DNA of 63,474 nucleotides from Hahella sp. HN01 (lineage in GTDB: Bacteria > Pseudomonadota > Gammaproteobacteria > Pseudomonadales > Oleiphilaceae), in the NCBI RefSeq assembly GCF_018986435.1, contig NZ_JAHMIN010000013.1:101134-164607 (forward strand), in the 5' to 3' direction. Positions 8,902 to 17,843 of the stretch are shown one piece after another. Each line of letters begins with the position of its first letter. The stretch's first letter is position 1. The notes under the pieces were generated by a model that saw only the letters and a list, made by a program, of their open reading frames with translations, had not been told where the DNA came from and made no database searches. The translations under genes were made by a program, and so were the position numbers.

Positions 8902-10038
8902 ATGTCAGGCGCCAACGCTAAAATTAATTTACTGGGAATGAATCGTTCCGATCTCGAGTCTTTTTTCGAGTCGTTGGGAGAGAAAAAATTCCGCGCCACT
9001 CAGTTGATGAAGTGGATGTATCACCTTGGCGTATCTGACTTTGACCTCATGACGAATATGAGTAAGGCGCTACGGGAAAAGCTGAAAGAAGTAGCTGAAG
9101 TTTCCGTGCCAGAAGTTATTTATGAAGATATTTCTGCTGACGGCACCCGTAAGTGGGTTATGCGATTGGCCGGCGGCAACAGTATTGAAACCGTTTATAT
9201 TCCGGATAATGGCCGGGGTACATTGTGTGTTTCTTCTCAGATAGGATGCTCCCTCGATTGCAGTTTCTGTTCTACTGGAAAGCAGGGATTCAACCGTAAT
9301 TTAAACTCCGCTGAAATAATCGGTCAGTTGTGGATAGCAGCGAGATCTTTCGGCGATTATGATCTTTCCAAAGAGCGCTACGTCACCAACATTGTCTTTA
9401 TGGGAATGGGCGAGCCCTTATTGAATTTCGACAACGTCGTGCGCGCCTGCGATGTCATGATGGATGACTTCGGCTTCGGTATTTCCAAGCGCCGACTGAC
9501 CGTCAGCACTTCTGGACTTGTTCCCGCCCTTGATAAGCTGGGCGATGTGACGGATGTCTCTCTCGCCATTTCCTTGCATGCGCCAAATAATCCGTTGCGA
9601 GATGTGCTAGTTCCAGTCAATAAAAAGTATCCGATAGAAGAGCTGTTGGCGGCCTGTCATCGTTATTTGAGCAAACTGTCCGATAAGCGTCGAATTACAG
9701 TGGAGTACACTCTGATTGCAGGTGTAAACGACAGTGAGACGCACGCAGGTGAATTGCGTGACTTATTGCGCGACCTGCCATGCAAGATTAACTTGATTCC
9801 ATTCAACCCGTTCCCCAACAGCGGTTATGAGCGTCCTTCTCGAAACGCGACATTAAGGTTCCAAAAAATACTGAGCGATGCGGGCTATGTCGCCACCGTT
9901 CGTACTACACGTGGCGATGATATTGATGCCGCTTGCGGCCAGTTAGTGGGACGCGTTGAGGATCGGACGCGGAGAAGCCAGAAGTATATCCCTTTGCAAA
10001 ACATTAATGTTTCCCCTGACGGTAGAGCTTCTGCTTAA
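8902..10038 (+). CDS. rlmN: Dual-specificity 23S rRNA/tRNA adenine-C2 methyltransferase RlmN
   Basis: Radical-SAM enzyme that methylates A2503 of 23S rRNA and A37 of some tRNAs. The cluster motif CSLDCSFCS, the [13 protein letters not shown] segment and the C-terminal catalytic cysteine in DAACGQL are all present. ATG 8902 follows AAGAGG and matches the family N-terminus ([15 protein letters not shown]); a longer frame reaching into ndk is spurious. 378 residues is normal. ndk-rlmN-pilF-rodZ-ispG-hisS is a conserved order. Confidence 0.95.
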   Translation: MSGANAKINLLGMNRSDLESFFESLGEKKFRATQLMKWMYHLGVSDFDLMTNMSKALREKLKEVAEVSVPEVIYEDISADGTRKWVMRLAGGNSIETVYIPDNGRGTLCVSSQIGCSLDCSFCSTGKQGFNRNLNSAEIIGQLWIAARSFGDYDLSKERYVTNIVFMGMGEPLLNFDNVVRACDVMMDDFGFGISKRRLTVSTSGLVPALDKLGDVTDVSLAISLHAPNNPLRDVLVPVNKKYPIEELLAACHRYLSKLSDKRRITVEYTLIAGVNDSETHAGELRDLLRDLPCKINLIPFNPFPNSGYERPSRNATLRFQKILSDAGYVATVRTTRGDDIDAACGQLVGRVEDRTRRSQKYIPLQNINVSPDGRASA

Positions 10039-10047
10039 TTAAGCAGA
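10030..10047 (+). other. 18-nt perfect palindrome over the rlmN stop codon
   Basis: TCTGCTTAATTAAGCAGA includes the TAA stop of rlmN. There is no T-tract, so termination is doubtful; 3'-end protection or a protein site is possible. Confidence 0.4.
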
Positions 10048-10137
10048 TTAGTCGGTGGTGGAGGGGAGTTTCCTGAAAAAGAAAGGCTGTTTATAACCTT
10101 GAAAATATCGCTGGCATTGATAGTTAAGTTGAGAAAA

Positions 10138-10926
10138 ATGGAAAACCTCAGGCACGCTTTTAAAACAGCACTAATGTTAGTCTTAATATCCGGTGCTGTT
10201 GCAGGGTGCGTAACTACTGTAACTGGTCCCTACACTAAAAAGGCTTCAGAAGAGAAGGCCGCCCAACAATATGTCCAACTTGGACTGGCGTATTTTCAGC
10301 AGGGAGATATGGAAAGCGCTTTATTAAAGCTTCAACGAGCTTTGGAGATAAAGCCTGATAATGCGGAGGCATTGGCGGCGATGGGACTGGTTTATCAGCG
10401 CCAAAAAGAACCATTTTTGGCGGAAAAACAATTTAAATCCGCACTTCGCTCTGATGCGGATTTTACCAGAGGGCGCACTTATTATGCGGCTTACCTGTAT
10501 GAGCAGGGCCGCTTTAAGGAGGCCGTGGAGCAGTTTGAAAAAGCCTCTAGCGATGTGAACTATGAGGGGCGCGCTCAAATATTTAGTAATATAGGTTTGA
10601 TACGTTTAAGGCTGGGAGATATTGACCAGTCTATTAAAGCGTATGAGAAGTCACTAACTCTGAGGCATGGTCAGCCCAATGCTGTGCTCGCATTATCATC
10701 TTTATATTTTGAAAAGCGTGAGTTAGAGAAAGCGGACAAATTATATGGCGCATTCTGGGAATCAGTGCGCAGAGGCGGGGCTTCACACTCGCCCGCGAGC
10801 TTGGCGTTGGGAATTAAAATCGCCAGGGAGAAGAAGGATTTGAATGAGGAAGCATCTCTGATGTTGTTGCTGAAGAATATGTTTCCCGACTCCGCTGAAT
10901 ATAAAACGATGAAAGGAAGTAGTTGA
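10138..10926 (+). CDS. pilF: Type IV pilus assembly lipoprotein PilF/PilW
   Basis: Outer-membrane TPR lipoprotein acting as pilotin for the PilQ secretin. The N-terminus is a lipoprotein signal with lipobox VAGC, followed by TPR repeats (for example YVQLGLAYFQQGDMESALLK) through most of the 262 residues. I prefer ATG 10138; a TTG at 10099 would give a longer, less typical signal peptide, and neither has a strong ribosome site. Position between rlmN and rodZ is as in Pseudomonas. The gene ends one base before rodZ. Confidence 0.88.
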   Translation: MENLRHAFKTALMLVLISGAVAGCVTTVTGPYTKKASEEKAAQQYVQLGLAYFQQGDMESALLKLQRALEIKPDNAEALAAMGLVYQRQKEPFLAEKQFKSALRSDADFTRGRTYYAAYLYEQGRFKEAVEQFEKASSDVNYEGRAQIFSNIGLIRLRLGDIDQSIKAYEKSLTLRHGQPNAVLALSSLYFEKRELEKADKLYGAFWESVRRGGASHSPASLALGIKIAREKKDLNEEASLMLLLKNMFPDSAEYKTMKGSS

Positions 10927-10927
10927 T

Positions 10928-11923
10928 ATGTCGTCCGAGGCCGCATCCAACCCCGCCGCTAATGATCGACCGGGCAGCCGATTGCGTCAGGCCCGGGAGA
11001 GTTTGGGCTGGAGCATCCCGGAGACAGCCGAACGGCTGCATGTTATTCCACGTTATGTGAAGGCCATCGAGGACGGCGAGCACAGTCAGTTGCCTGGCTT
11101 AGTGTTCTTGAAAGGGTATGTTAGAGCTTACGCCCGTTTGGTCAATCTGTCTGAGGACAGGGTGATCGAAGATCTGGAGCAAGAATTATCTCTGGAAGAC
11201 GGTGGTTTTACGGAAGAAAGATCAGCTTCTACGCCATCCTTTGAGGAAAAGCCTAAGAGTGGCGGAGGGTTGTGGCTGATAATACTGGCGTTGGCGGTTG
11301 CGGCGGGACTCATTTACTTCTTCCTCTCGGGGCGAGAGTTAGTGCCCTCGGAGAAAGCTGAATCGACGGTCCAGGAAGCGGAAACTTCAGTCAAAAATTT
11401 GGCTGTGTCTGGCGACGACAGCGGAGATGTAGTTGAGCCGCTGGTCCCAGCTGATGAACAAGATACCTCCGGCACGGAGGCTGAACCAATGCAGCTGGAC
11501 AGTTCAAGTCGCGAGGAAGATGATCAGGAGCCGTCCCCTGAAGATTTTATACAGCCAGAAGATGTTGGCGCTTCTGAGCCCTCGACAAGTGAGCAGCCTT
11601 TGGTGGCGACTGAGGTCCCTGTTGCAGCCGAGCCAGCTCCCTCTGCAGCGTCCGAGTCCCCGGCTCCTCAAACAGCGATTGGTAAAGTTGCTGTTCGGGC
11701 TACATTTATTGGGGATTGCTGGTTTGATTTGAGAGATAAGAGCAACAACCGCGTTGTGGGCTTATACCGCCAGGGCGATGTGGTTGATTTTCAAGGGGAG
11801 TACCCTTTGCGCTTTATTATCGGCGCGGTGGACGCTGTGAAGTTGGAGGTAAATGGCAATCCTCTGGATTTCGGGCAATACCGAGTACGCAATAACCGTG
11901 TTGAAATGACCTTGGAACGTTGA
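10928..11923 (+). CDS. rodZ: Cytoskeletal cell-shape protein RodZ
   Basis: Bitopic membrane protein linking MreB to the elongasome. A cytoplasmic Cro/C1-type HTH (about residues 15-80) is followed by a single membrane helix (WLIILALAVAAGLIYFFLS, about 115-133), an acidic, Pro- and Ser-rich linker, and a C-terminal periplasmic beta domain (about 250-331, DUF4115). The 331-residue length is normal. It is followed 12 nt later by ispG, the usual pairing. Confidence 0.92.
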   Translation: MSSEAASNPAANDRPGSRLRQARESLGWSIPETAERLHVIPRYVKAIEDGEHSQLPGLVFLKGYVRAYARLVNLSEDRVIEDLEQELSLEDGGFTEERSASTPSFEEKPKSGGGLWLIILALAVAAGLIYFFLSGRELVPSEKAESTVQEAETSVKNLAVSGDDSGDVVEPLVPADEQDTSGTEAEPMQLDSSSREEDDQEPSPEDFIQPEDVGASEPSTSEQPLVATEVPVAAEPAPSAASESPAPQTAIGKVAVRATFIGDCWFDLRDKSNNRVVGLYRQGDVVDFQGEYPLRFIIGAVDAVKLEVNGNPLDFGQYRVRNNRVEMTLER

Positions 11924-11935
11924 GGTTCTGTTTTT

Positions 11936-13048
11936 ATGCATTTTGAGTCACCGATAAAAAGGCGACGTTCGCGCCAGATTATGGTTGGCGCTGTGCCGGT
12001 TGGTGGAGATGCGCCTATCGCTGTACAGTCAATGACGAACACTGAGACCTGTGATGTTGATGCGACTGTAGCGCAGATTGAAAAGCTGCAGCAAGCCGGG
12101 GCGGATATTGTCCGAGTATCGGTTCCAACTATGGATGCGGCGGAAGCCTTTGCTGCTATCAAGCAAAGAGTTACTTTACCTTTGGTGGCGGATATCCACT
12201 TCGACTACAAGATTGCGCTTCGGGTTGCTGAGGTGGGAGTCGACTGCCTCCGTATCAACCCGGGAAATATTGGCAGGGAGGACCGCGTGCAAGCAGTTAT
12301 CAGCGCCGCCAAAGATAACGGTATCCCGATTCGTATTGGAGTTAATGCCGGGTCGCTGGAAAAAGACTTACAGAAAAAATATGGGGAGCCTACGCCGGAA
12401 GCCCTGGTGGAATCCGCGATGCGCCATATCGATATTCTTGATCGTCATGACTTTCAGAACTTTAAGGTGAGTTTGAAAGCGTCAGATGTTTTCATGACTG
12501 TAGCGGCTTATCGCCAGATTGCAGGCCAGATCGAGCAACCACTTCATCTTGGCATTACCGAGGCGGGTGGGTTCCGTTCTGGCGCCGTCAAATCCGCCAT
12601 TGGGTTGGGAATGCTTCTGATGGATGGGATTGGCGATACGATTCGTGTTTCTTTGGCGGCGGACCCAGTCGAAGAGATTCGGGTCGGCTACGATATTCTC
12701 AAGAGCCTTAAGCTGCGCACTAAGGGGATTAACTTTATCGCCTGCCCCAGTTGCTCCAGGCAGAATTTCGACGTGATCAAGACAATGAACGAGCTTGAGC
12801 GTCGCCTTGAGGACATCAGCACGCCGCTAGACGTGGCAGTCATTGGCTGTGTCGTCAATGGACCTGGAGAAGCGAAAGAGGCGGACGTAGGTTTGACCGG
12901 TGGTTCACCTTCCAACCTGATTTATGTGGGCGGTAAGCCAGACCACAAACTGAATAATGATGAGTTGGTTGAGCGTTTTGAGTCGTTAATCCGCAGCAAG
13001 GCCGCGGCTAAGCAAGAAGAGCTGGACGCGTTGATCGCAAAAGGGTAA
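11936..13048 (+). CDS. ispG: 4-hydroxy-3-methylbut-2-enyl-diphosphate synthase IspG (GcpE)
   Basis: Penultimate step of the MEP isoprenoid pathway, an iron-sulfur enzyme. The sequence has [15 protein letters not shown] near the N-terminus, the TIM-barrel core and the cluster cysteines CPSC (about 270) and GCVVNGPGE (about 305). Length of 370 residues equals the bacterial norm. As a [4Fe-4S] enzyme it needs cluster supply, notable because the scaffold genes are missing from the nearby isc locus. Confidence 0.96.
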   Translation: MHFESPIKRRRSRQIMVGAVPVGGDAPIAVQSMTNTETCDVDATVAQIEKLQQAGADIVRVSVPTMDAAEAFAAIKQRVTLPLVADIHFDYKIALRVAEVGVDCLRINPGNIGREDRVQAVISAAKDNGIPIRIGVNAGSLEKDLQKKYGEPTPEALVESAMRHIDILDRHDFQNFKVSLKASDVFMTVAAYRQIAGQIEQPLHLGITEAGGFRSGAVKSAIGLGMLLMDGIGDTIRVSLAADPVEEIRVGYDILKSLKLRTKGINFIACPSCSRQNFDVIKTMNELERRLEDISTPLDVAVIGCVVNGPGEAKEADVGLTGGSPSNLIYVGGKPDHKLNNDELVERFESLIRSKAAAKQEELDALIAKG

Positions 13049-13114
13049 TTATCTCCCCCGCGACATCATTTGCTCAAAGGTTCGAGCCTTTAAGTCATTA
13101 GCACAAATTTGAAC

Positions 13115-13141
13115 ATTGTCGGAGCGTCAATATCCGACAAT
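13115..13141 (+). promoter_or_regulatory. Inverted repeat in the hisS leader
   Basis: Perfect 9-bp arms ATTGTCGGA (13115-13123) and TCCGACAAT (13133-13141) around a 9-nt loop, 29 nt upstream of the TTG start of hisS, with a short T-run (CTTTTTAG) 7 nt downstream. It could be an operator or a leaky attenuator. No His-rich leader peptide was seen. Confidence 0.4.
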
Positions 13142-13170
13142 CAGGAAACTTTTTAGTTAGAGGTAATATT

Positions 13171-14445
13171 TTGGCGCGTATTCAGGCTATTCGGGGCATG
13201 AACGATGTGCTGCCAGAGCAAACGCCAGTCTGGCGTTATCTGGAAGAAACAGCACGTTGCCTGTTTGAACAATATGGCATTGAAGAAATCAGAATGCCGA
13301 TTGTCGAGCAGACGGATCTGTTCAAGCGCTCAATTGGCGAAGTGACGGATATCGTCGAAAAGGAAATGTACACCTTTGAAGATCGCAACGGCGACAGCCT
13401 GACCTTGCGTCCAGAGGGAACGGCTGGGTGCGTGCGCGCTGGAGAAGAGCATGGGTTGTTGTTTAATCAAACCCGCCGTCTCTGGTATAGCGGTCCCATG
13501 TTCCGTCATGAACGGCCTCAAAAAGGCCGCTATCGTCAGTTTCATCAAATTGGCGTGGAGTGTTTCGGCTTTAATGGTCCGGACATCGATGCCGAGCTGA
13601 TCATCATGACAGCCAGATTGTGGAAGAAGCTTGGACTTTCTGAGCATGTCCAGCTGCACATCAACTCTATTGGTAGTGCGGACGCGCGAGCGGAATATCG
13701 ACAGGCTTTGGTTGCATATCTAAGCCAATTTGAGGACCAGCTTGACGAGGATAGTCGGCGTAGGCTGTCCACCAATCCTCTGCGTATATTGGATAGCAAA
13801 GACGCCAAGACTCAGGAAATTCTCAAAAATGCGCCTCTATTCAATGACTTTTTGGATGCGGAGTCCGCCCAGCATTTTGCTGGACTTAGAGCGTTTCTGG
13901 ACAGGGCTGGTTTGAGCTATACCGTAAACCCGAAACTGGTGCGTGGGCTGGATTATTACGGCAAGACCGTTTTTGAATGGATCACTGATTCGCTTGGAGC
14001 GCAAGGCACTGTTTGCGCTGGCGGCCGCTATGATGGTCTGGTTGCGCAATTGGGTGGCAAAGGTACGCCTGGAGTCGGTTTCGCCATGGGCGTTGAGCGT
14101 TTGGTATTGATGCTGGAAACCTTAAGTCTGACGCCCGCCAGTCTGCAGGATCGCGCTGATTTCTTTATAGCAGCGCTTGGTGGCGAAGCTGAGGCGTATG
14201 CTTTCGACGTCGCTGAACAGCTGAGAGACCTGCAGCAGAACGTCCGTGTCGTTATGAATTGCGGCGGCGGCAGCTTTAAAGCCCAGATGAAGAAAGCGGA
14301 CAAGAGCACGGCGGCTTATGCGCTCTTGTTAGGCGAGAACGAAGTAAATCAGCGTGAGGTAACGATCAAGCCTCTTCGCACTGATCAGGCACAAAAAACG
14401 CTGTCGCTGGAAGAGTTTATCCAGCGCGCGCCACAAATGATTTAA
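13171..14445 (+). CDS. hisS: Histidine-tRNA ligase
   Basis: Class II aminoacyl-tRNA synthetase. The N-terminus [14 protein letters not shown], motif 2 [17 protein letters not shown], the histidine-specific [15 protein letters not shown] and motif 3 [11 protein letters not shown] are all present, followed by the anticodon-binding domain. The start is TTG 13171, preceded by AGAGGTAA; no ATG lies in the right place. 424 residues is normal. An inverted repeat sits just upstream. Confidence 0.96.
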   Translation: MARIQAIRGMNDVLPEQTPVWRYLEETARCLFEQYGIEEIRMPIVEQTDLFKRSIGEVTDIVEKEMYTFEDRNGDSLTLRPEGTAGCVRAGEEHGLLFNQTRRLWYSGPMFRHERPQKGRYRQFHQIGVECFGFNGPDIDAELIIMTARLWKKLGLSEHVQLHINSIGSADARAEYRQALVAYLSQFEDQLDEDSRRRLSTNPLRILDSKDAKTQEILKNAPLFNDFLDAESAQHFAGLRAFLDRAGLSYTVNPKLVRGLDYYGKTVFEWITDSLGAQGTVCAGGRYDGLVAQLGGKGTPGVGFAMGVERLVLMLETLSLTPASLQDRADFFIAALGGEAEAYAFDVAEQLRDLQQNVRVVMNCGGGSFKAQMKKADKSTAAYALLLGENEVNQREVTIKPLRTDQAQKTLSLEEFIQRAPQMI

Positions 14446-14482
14446 TCACAGTTATTGATGCTTATTGTTGAGGAGAAGACAA

Positions 14483-15136
14483 GTGGATTCATTGCGCACA
14501 GAAGAAGAACAAATCGCCGCCATTAAGAATTGGTGGAAGGAAAACGGCAATGCGCTCTTGATTGGCATCGGGTTGGCTCTGGCTGCGATTTTTGGCTGGA
14601 AGGCTTATCAGCAGAACGAAATACAAAAGAAAGAAGAGGCGTCGCAGATGTACCAGGAACTGGTGCAGGCGGCTGGCGCGGCGCAAGTCTCTGACGACGA
14701 AAAGTCACAGGCTAACATCTCATTCCTGGCGACTGAGCTTCAGACTAAATTTCCAGGCACAACTTATGCGCTTTATGCAAAGTTGTTTGAAGCGCAGCAA
14801 GCGGTAGAGAAAAAGGATTTCGCTGGTGCGGAAACCGCATTAAAGACAGCCGCGTCGGAGACGGAAGACGAGGCGCTCAAGCGCGTAGTGTCTTTGCGTT
14901 TGGCGCGCGTATTGGCGGCGCAGCAGAAATTTGATGATGCGCTGGCTGCCCTGAAAGTACAGAAAGGCGATGCGTTTTACTCTCACTTTCAGGAGCTCGC
15001 TGGAGATATTCTGAAGATGAAGGGAAGTCGTGCCGAAGCTAAAGCGGCCTATGAGCAGGCGCTGGCTGACGCAAAAGAGCATGAATTGCCGACTGAACTA
15101 TTGCAGATTAAGTTGAACGATTTGGCGGACGTATAA
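14483..15136 (+). CDS. yfgM: YfgM-like periplasmic TPR protein (ancillary SecYEG translocon subunit)
   Basis: 217 residues with a short cytoplasmic N-terminus (DSLRTEEEQIAAIKNWWKENG), one membrane helix (ALLIGIGLALAAIFGWKAY) and periplasmic TPR-like repeats. In E. coli the homologue binds SecYEG and PpiD. GTG 14483 follows GAGGAGAAG and is better than the upstream start. Position between hisS and bamB is conserved across gammaproteobacteria. bamB starts 7 nt later. Confidence 0.9.
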   Translation: MDSLRTEEEQIAAIKNWWKENGNALLIGIGLALAAIFGWKAYQQNEIQKKEEASQMYQELVQAAGAAQVSDDEKSQANISFLATELQTKFPGTTYALYAKLFEAQQAVEKKDFAGAETALKTAASETEDEALKRVVSLRLARVLAAQQKFDDALAALKVQKGDAFYSHFQELAGDILKMKGSRAEAKAAYEQALADAKEHELPTELLQIKLNDLADV

Positions 15137-15143
15137 ATCTATC

Positions 15144-16298
15144 ATGAAGTTCCGAATTCAATGGCGCCCGTTAGGGGCGCTTTTTTTCGTTATGGCAGGG
15201 TTACTGAGCGGTTGCGGCAGCGACGATGTGCGTCCCGATCCCGCTGAGCTGAAATCCTTTACTCCCGAGGTAGAGCTGAAGCGTCTATGGTCCCGCTCTA
15301 TTGGAGACGGGCAGGATGAGCAGTTTTTGAAGTTCGCGCCTTTTGTCGTCGATGACAAAATATACGCTAACGATATTGACGGCGAAGTCTATGCGATTGA
15401 ACTGGAAAGCGGTAAACGTCTGTGGGATATCGACCTGGATGAGCCGTTGGTTGGCGGCGTAGGCGGCGACTATCGGAGAGTTTTCGTCGCCACCCTTGAC
15501 GGCGAGCTGTTGGCGTTGAACCGGGAAAATGGAGAGATACTGTGGCGCGCGCCTACTTCCAGTGAAGTGTTGGCTCCGGCTGTATCCGGTTCAGGCAAGG
15601 CCATTGTGCAGACACTGGATGGAAAATTGGCCGCCTATGACGTAGAAGACGGCAAGAAGCTGTGGGAATTCGCCAGCAATGAGCCTGCACTGACTCTTCG
15701 GGGCACCGCGAAACCGGTGTTGCTGCAGGACGGCGTCATTTCCGGTATGGCGAATGGTTCCGTCGTCGCCGTCAGCGTTAACGATGGTCAGCTATACTGG
15801 GAACAGCGCTTAGCGACGCCGAAGGGGCGTACTGAGCTTGAGCGTCTTGTGGATATTGATGGCGATGTATTGGTTCAGGATGGCGCACTGTTCGCGGTTT
15901 CCTATCAGGGCCAGCTGTCACGTCTGAGTCCGATGAACGGCAAGGAAGAGTGGTCCATGCCCATGTCCAGCTATGTGACGCCTGGCATTGGGTTCACCAA
16001 TATCTACGTCTCCACGACTGAAGGAGATGTGGTCGCCGTAGACAGAAATTCCAAAAAGGAAATTTGGCGGCAGTCTGATTTGTCCTATCGTGAGCTGTCT
16101 TCTCCTGTCGTTTGGGGTAACTACCTGGCGGTGGGTGATCTGGAGGGCTATGTGCATATATTGTCGCAGGTGGATGGCCGCATGCTGGCGCGGATTCATC
16201 CTGCCGGCGAACCCATAAACGCCGCTCCGCTGATTTATGGTAATCATTTGATTATTCTGGGCAGCGACGGCGATTTGAGCGTTTGGGACATTAAGTAA
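15144..16298 (+). CDS. bamB: Outer-membrane assembly lipoprotein BamB
   Basis: BAM-complex lipoprotein with an eight-bladed beta-propeller. The signal ends in lipobox LLSGC (Cys at about residue 24), and PQQ-like blade repeats such as GEVYAIELESGKRLW and GELLALNRENGEILW follow through residue 384. Between yfgM and der as in E. coli and Pseudomonas. Confidence 0.95.
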   Translation: MKFRIQWRPLGALFFVMAGLLSGCGSDDVRPDPAELKSFTPEVELKRLWSRSIGDGQDEQFLKFAPFVVDDKIYANDIDGEVYAIELESGKRLWDIDLDEPLVGGVGGDYRRVFVATLDGELLALNRENGEILWRAPTSSEVLAPAVSGSGKAIVQTLDGKLAAYDVEDGKKLWEFASNEPALTLRGTAKPVLLQDGVISGMANGSVVAVSVNDGQLYWEQRLATPKGRTELERLVDIDGDVLVQDGALFAVSYQGQLSRLSPMNGKEEWSMPMSSYVTPGIGFTNIYVSTTEGDVVAVDRNSKKEIWRQSDLSYRELSSPVVWGNYLAVGDLEGYVHILSQVDGRMLARIHPAGEPINAAPLIYGNHLIILGSDGDLSVWDIK

Positions 16299-16371
16299 TT
16301 TTGATGCGCGGCGGTTTAAGTCGCGTTTCTTGTATAAGTTGTAACCGTATTATTTAGAGATATCCGCGATC

Positions 16372-17790
16372 ATGAAACCGGTAATCGCCCTCGTGGGGCG
16401 GCCAAATGTTGGCAAGTCCACGCTGTTTAATCGCATGACCCGCAGCCGCGACGCGATCGTCGCTGACCTGCCGGGCCTGACCCGCGACCGTAAATACGGC
16501 GAAGGCGAGTTGGAAGGTAAACACTATATTGTCGTTGATACCGGGGGGATTACCGGGGAAGAGCAGGGCATAGACGCCGCCATGGCGGGGCAGTCATTCA
16601 CCGCCATGAACGAGGCGGATGTGGTGCTGTTTGTGGTGGACGCGCAAGCAGGCGTTACGCCCGCAGACGAAATGATCGCCAAAGAATTGCGCGTACGTGG
16701 CAAGCCCACCATTTTAGTGGTGAACAAAATTGATGGTATGCAGCCGGAAGTGGCGGCGGCGGACTTTTTCGCGATGGGTTTTCAGGAGTACATGTACACG
16801 GCTGCCTCACATAACCGCGGCGTGCGTTCATTGCTCGAAAAAGCGTTAGAGCCGTTTCCGGAGCAGGAGTCGCTGGAAGGCGAAGATGACTCAGGTATCC
16901 GCATTGGCATTATCGGTCGCCCCAACGTTGGTAAATCAACATTGGTGAACCGTTTGTTGGGTGAAGATCGCGTTGTGGTATTCGATCAGCCCGGCACCAC
17001 CCGGGACTCTGTCTATATCCCCTACGAGCGATTGGGCGAGCGTTATACCCTGATTGATACAGCAGGGGTGCGTCGGCGTAAGAACGTCAGCGAGGCGGTG
17101 GAAAAATTCTCCATAGTGAAGACCTTGCAAGCGATCAAGGACGCGCATGTAGTTATGCTGGTCCTGGACGCTCGTGAAGGCATTGTTGACCAGGATTTGC
17201 ATTTGCTTGGTTTCGCCATTGAAGCCGGGCGCGCTTTGGTTCTGGCGATCAACAAGTGGGACGGTATGTCTCAGGACGACAAGGATAACGTGCGTCGTGA
17301 GATCGATCGACGCATGGGGTTTGTGGAATACGCGCAGATCCACTTTATTTCCGCGTTGCATGGCACCGGCGTTGGGCATTTGTACGAGTCAGTGCATGAG
17401 TGCTTTGACAGCGCTATGGCCAAGTGGTCCACCAACCAGTTGACCACACTGTTGGAAGACGCTGTTTCCCAGCATCAGCCGCCAATGGTCAACGGACGTC
17501 GCATCAAGTTGCGTTATGCGCACCAAGGCGGCTCGAATCCCCCGCTTATCATTGTGCATGGCAACCAGACTGACGCTCTGCCAAACAGCTATAAGCGTTA
17601 TCTGGAGAACACTTTCCGCAAAGTGCTAAAAGTGGTCGGTACGCCGATTCGTTTTGAGTTCCGTAGCGGCGAGAACCCCTTTGCAGGCAGAAAGAACAAG
17701 CTTTCGCCACGTCAGCAGAAGAAAAAAGAGCGCTTGATGAAGCACGTTAAGAAGCTCAAGCATAAGCAGAAACGCAAGAAATCCCGCTAA
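16372..17790 (+). CDS. der: Ribosome-assembly GTPase Der (EngA)
   Basis: GTPase with two tandem G domains required for 50S maturation. Walker A motifs [12 protein letters not shown] (about residue 8) and [12 protein letters not shown] (about 182), NKxD motifs (NKID, NKWD) and the KH-like C-terminal domain are visible. The C-terminus is very Lys/Arg-rich, as is usual. 472 residues fits. A GC-rich hairpin with T-rich tail follows the gene. Confidence 0.96.
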   Translation: MKPVIALVGRPNVGKSTLFNRMTRSRDAIVADLPGLTRDRKYGEGELEGKHYIVVDTGGITGEEQGIDAAMAGQSFTAMNEADVVLFVVDAQAGVTPADEMIAKELRVRGKPTILVVNKIDGMQPEVAAADFFAMGFQEYMYTAASHNRGVRSLLEKALEPFPEQESLEGEDDSGIRIGIIGRPNVGKSTLVNRLLGEDRVVVFDQPGTTRDSVYIPYERLGERYTLIDTAGVRRRKNVSEAVEKFSIVKTLQAIKDAHVVMLVLDAREGIVDQDLHLLGFAIEAGRALVLAINKWDGMSQDDKDNVRREIDRRMGFVEYAQIHFISALHGTGVGHLYESVHECFDSAMAKWSTNQLTTLLEDAVSQHQPPMVNGRRIKLRYAHQGGSNPPLIIVHGNQTDALPNSYKRYLENTFRKVLKVVGTPIRFEFRSGENPFAGRKNKLSPRQQKKKERLMKHVKKLKHKQKRKKSR

Positions 17791-17809
17791 CATCGTTTCT
17801 TGCGTTAAG

Positions 17810-17843
17810 CGTCGCCGGAGTCCCGGCGACGTCTCTTAATTTT
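17810..17843 (+). terminator. Terminator after der
   Basis: CGTCGCCGG (17810-17818) and CCGGCGACG (17823-17831) pair around a 4-nt loop and are followed by TCTCTTAATTTT. It lies between the convergent der and pta genes. Confidence 0.65.
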
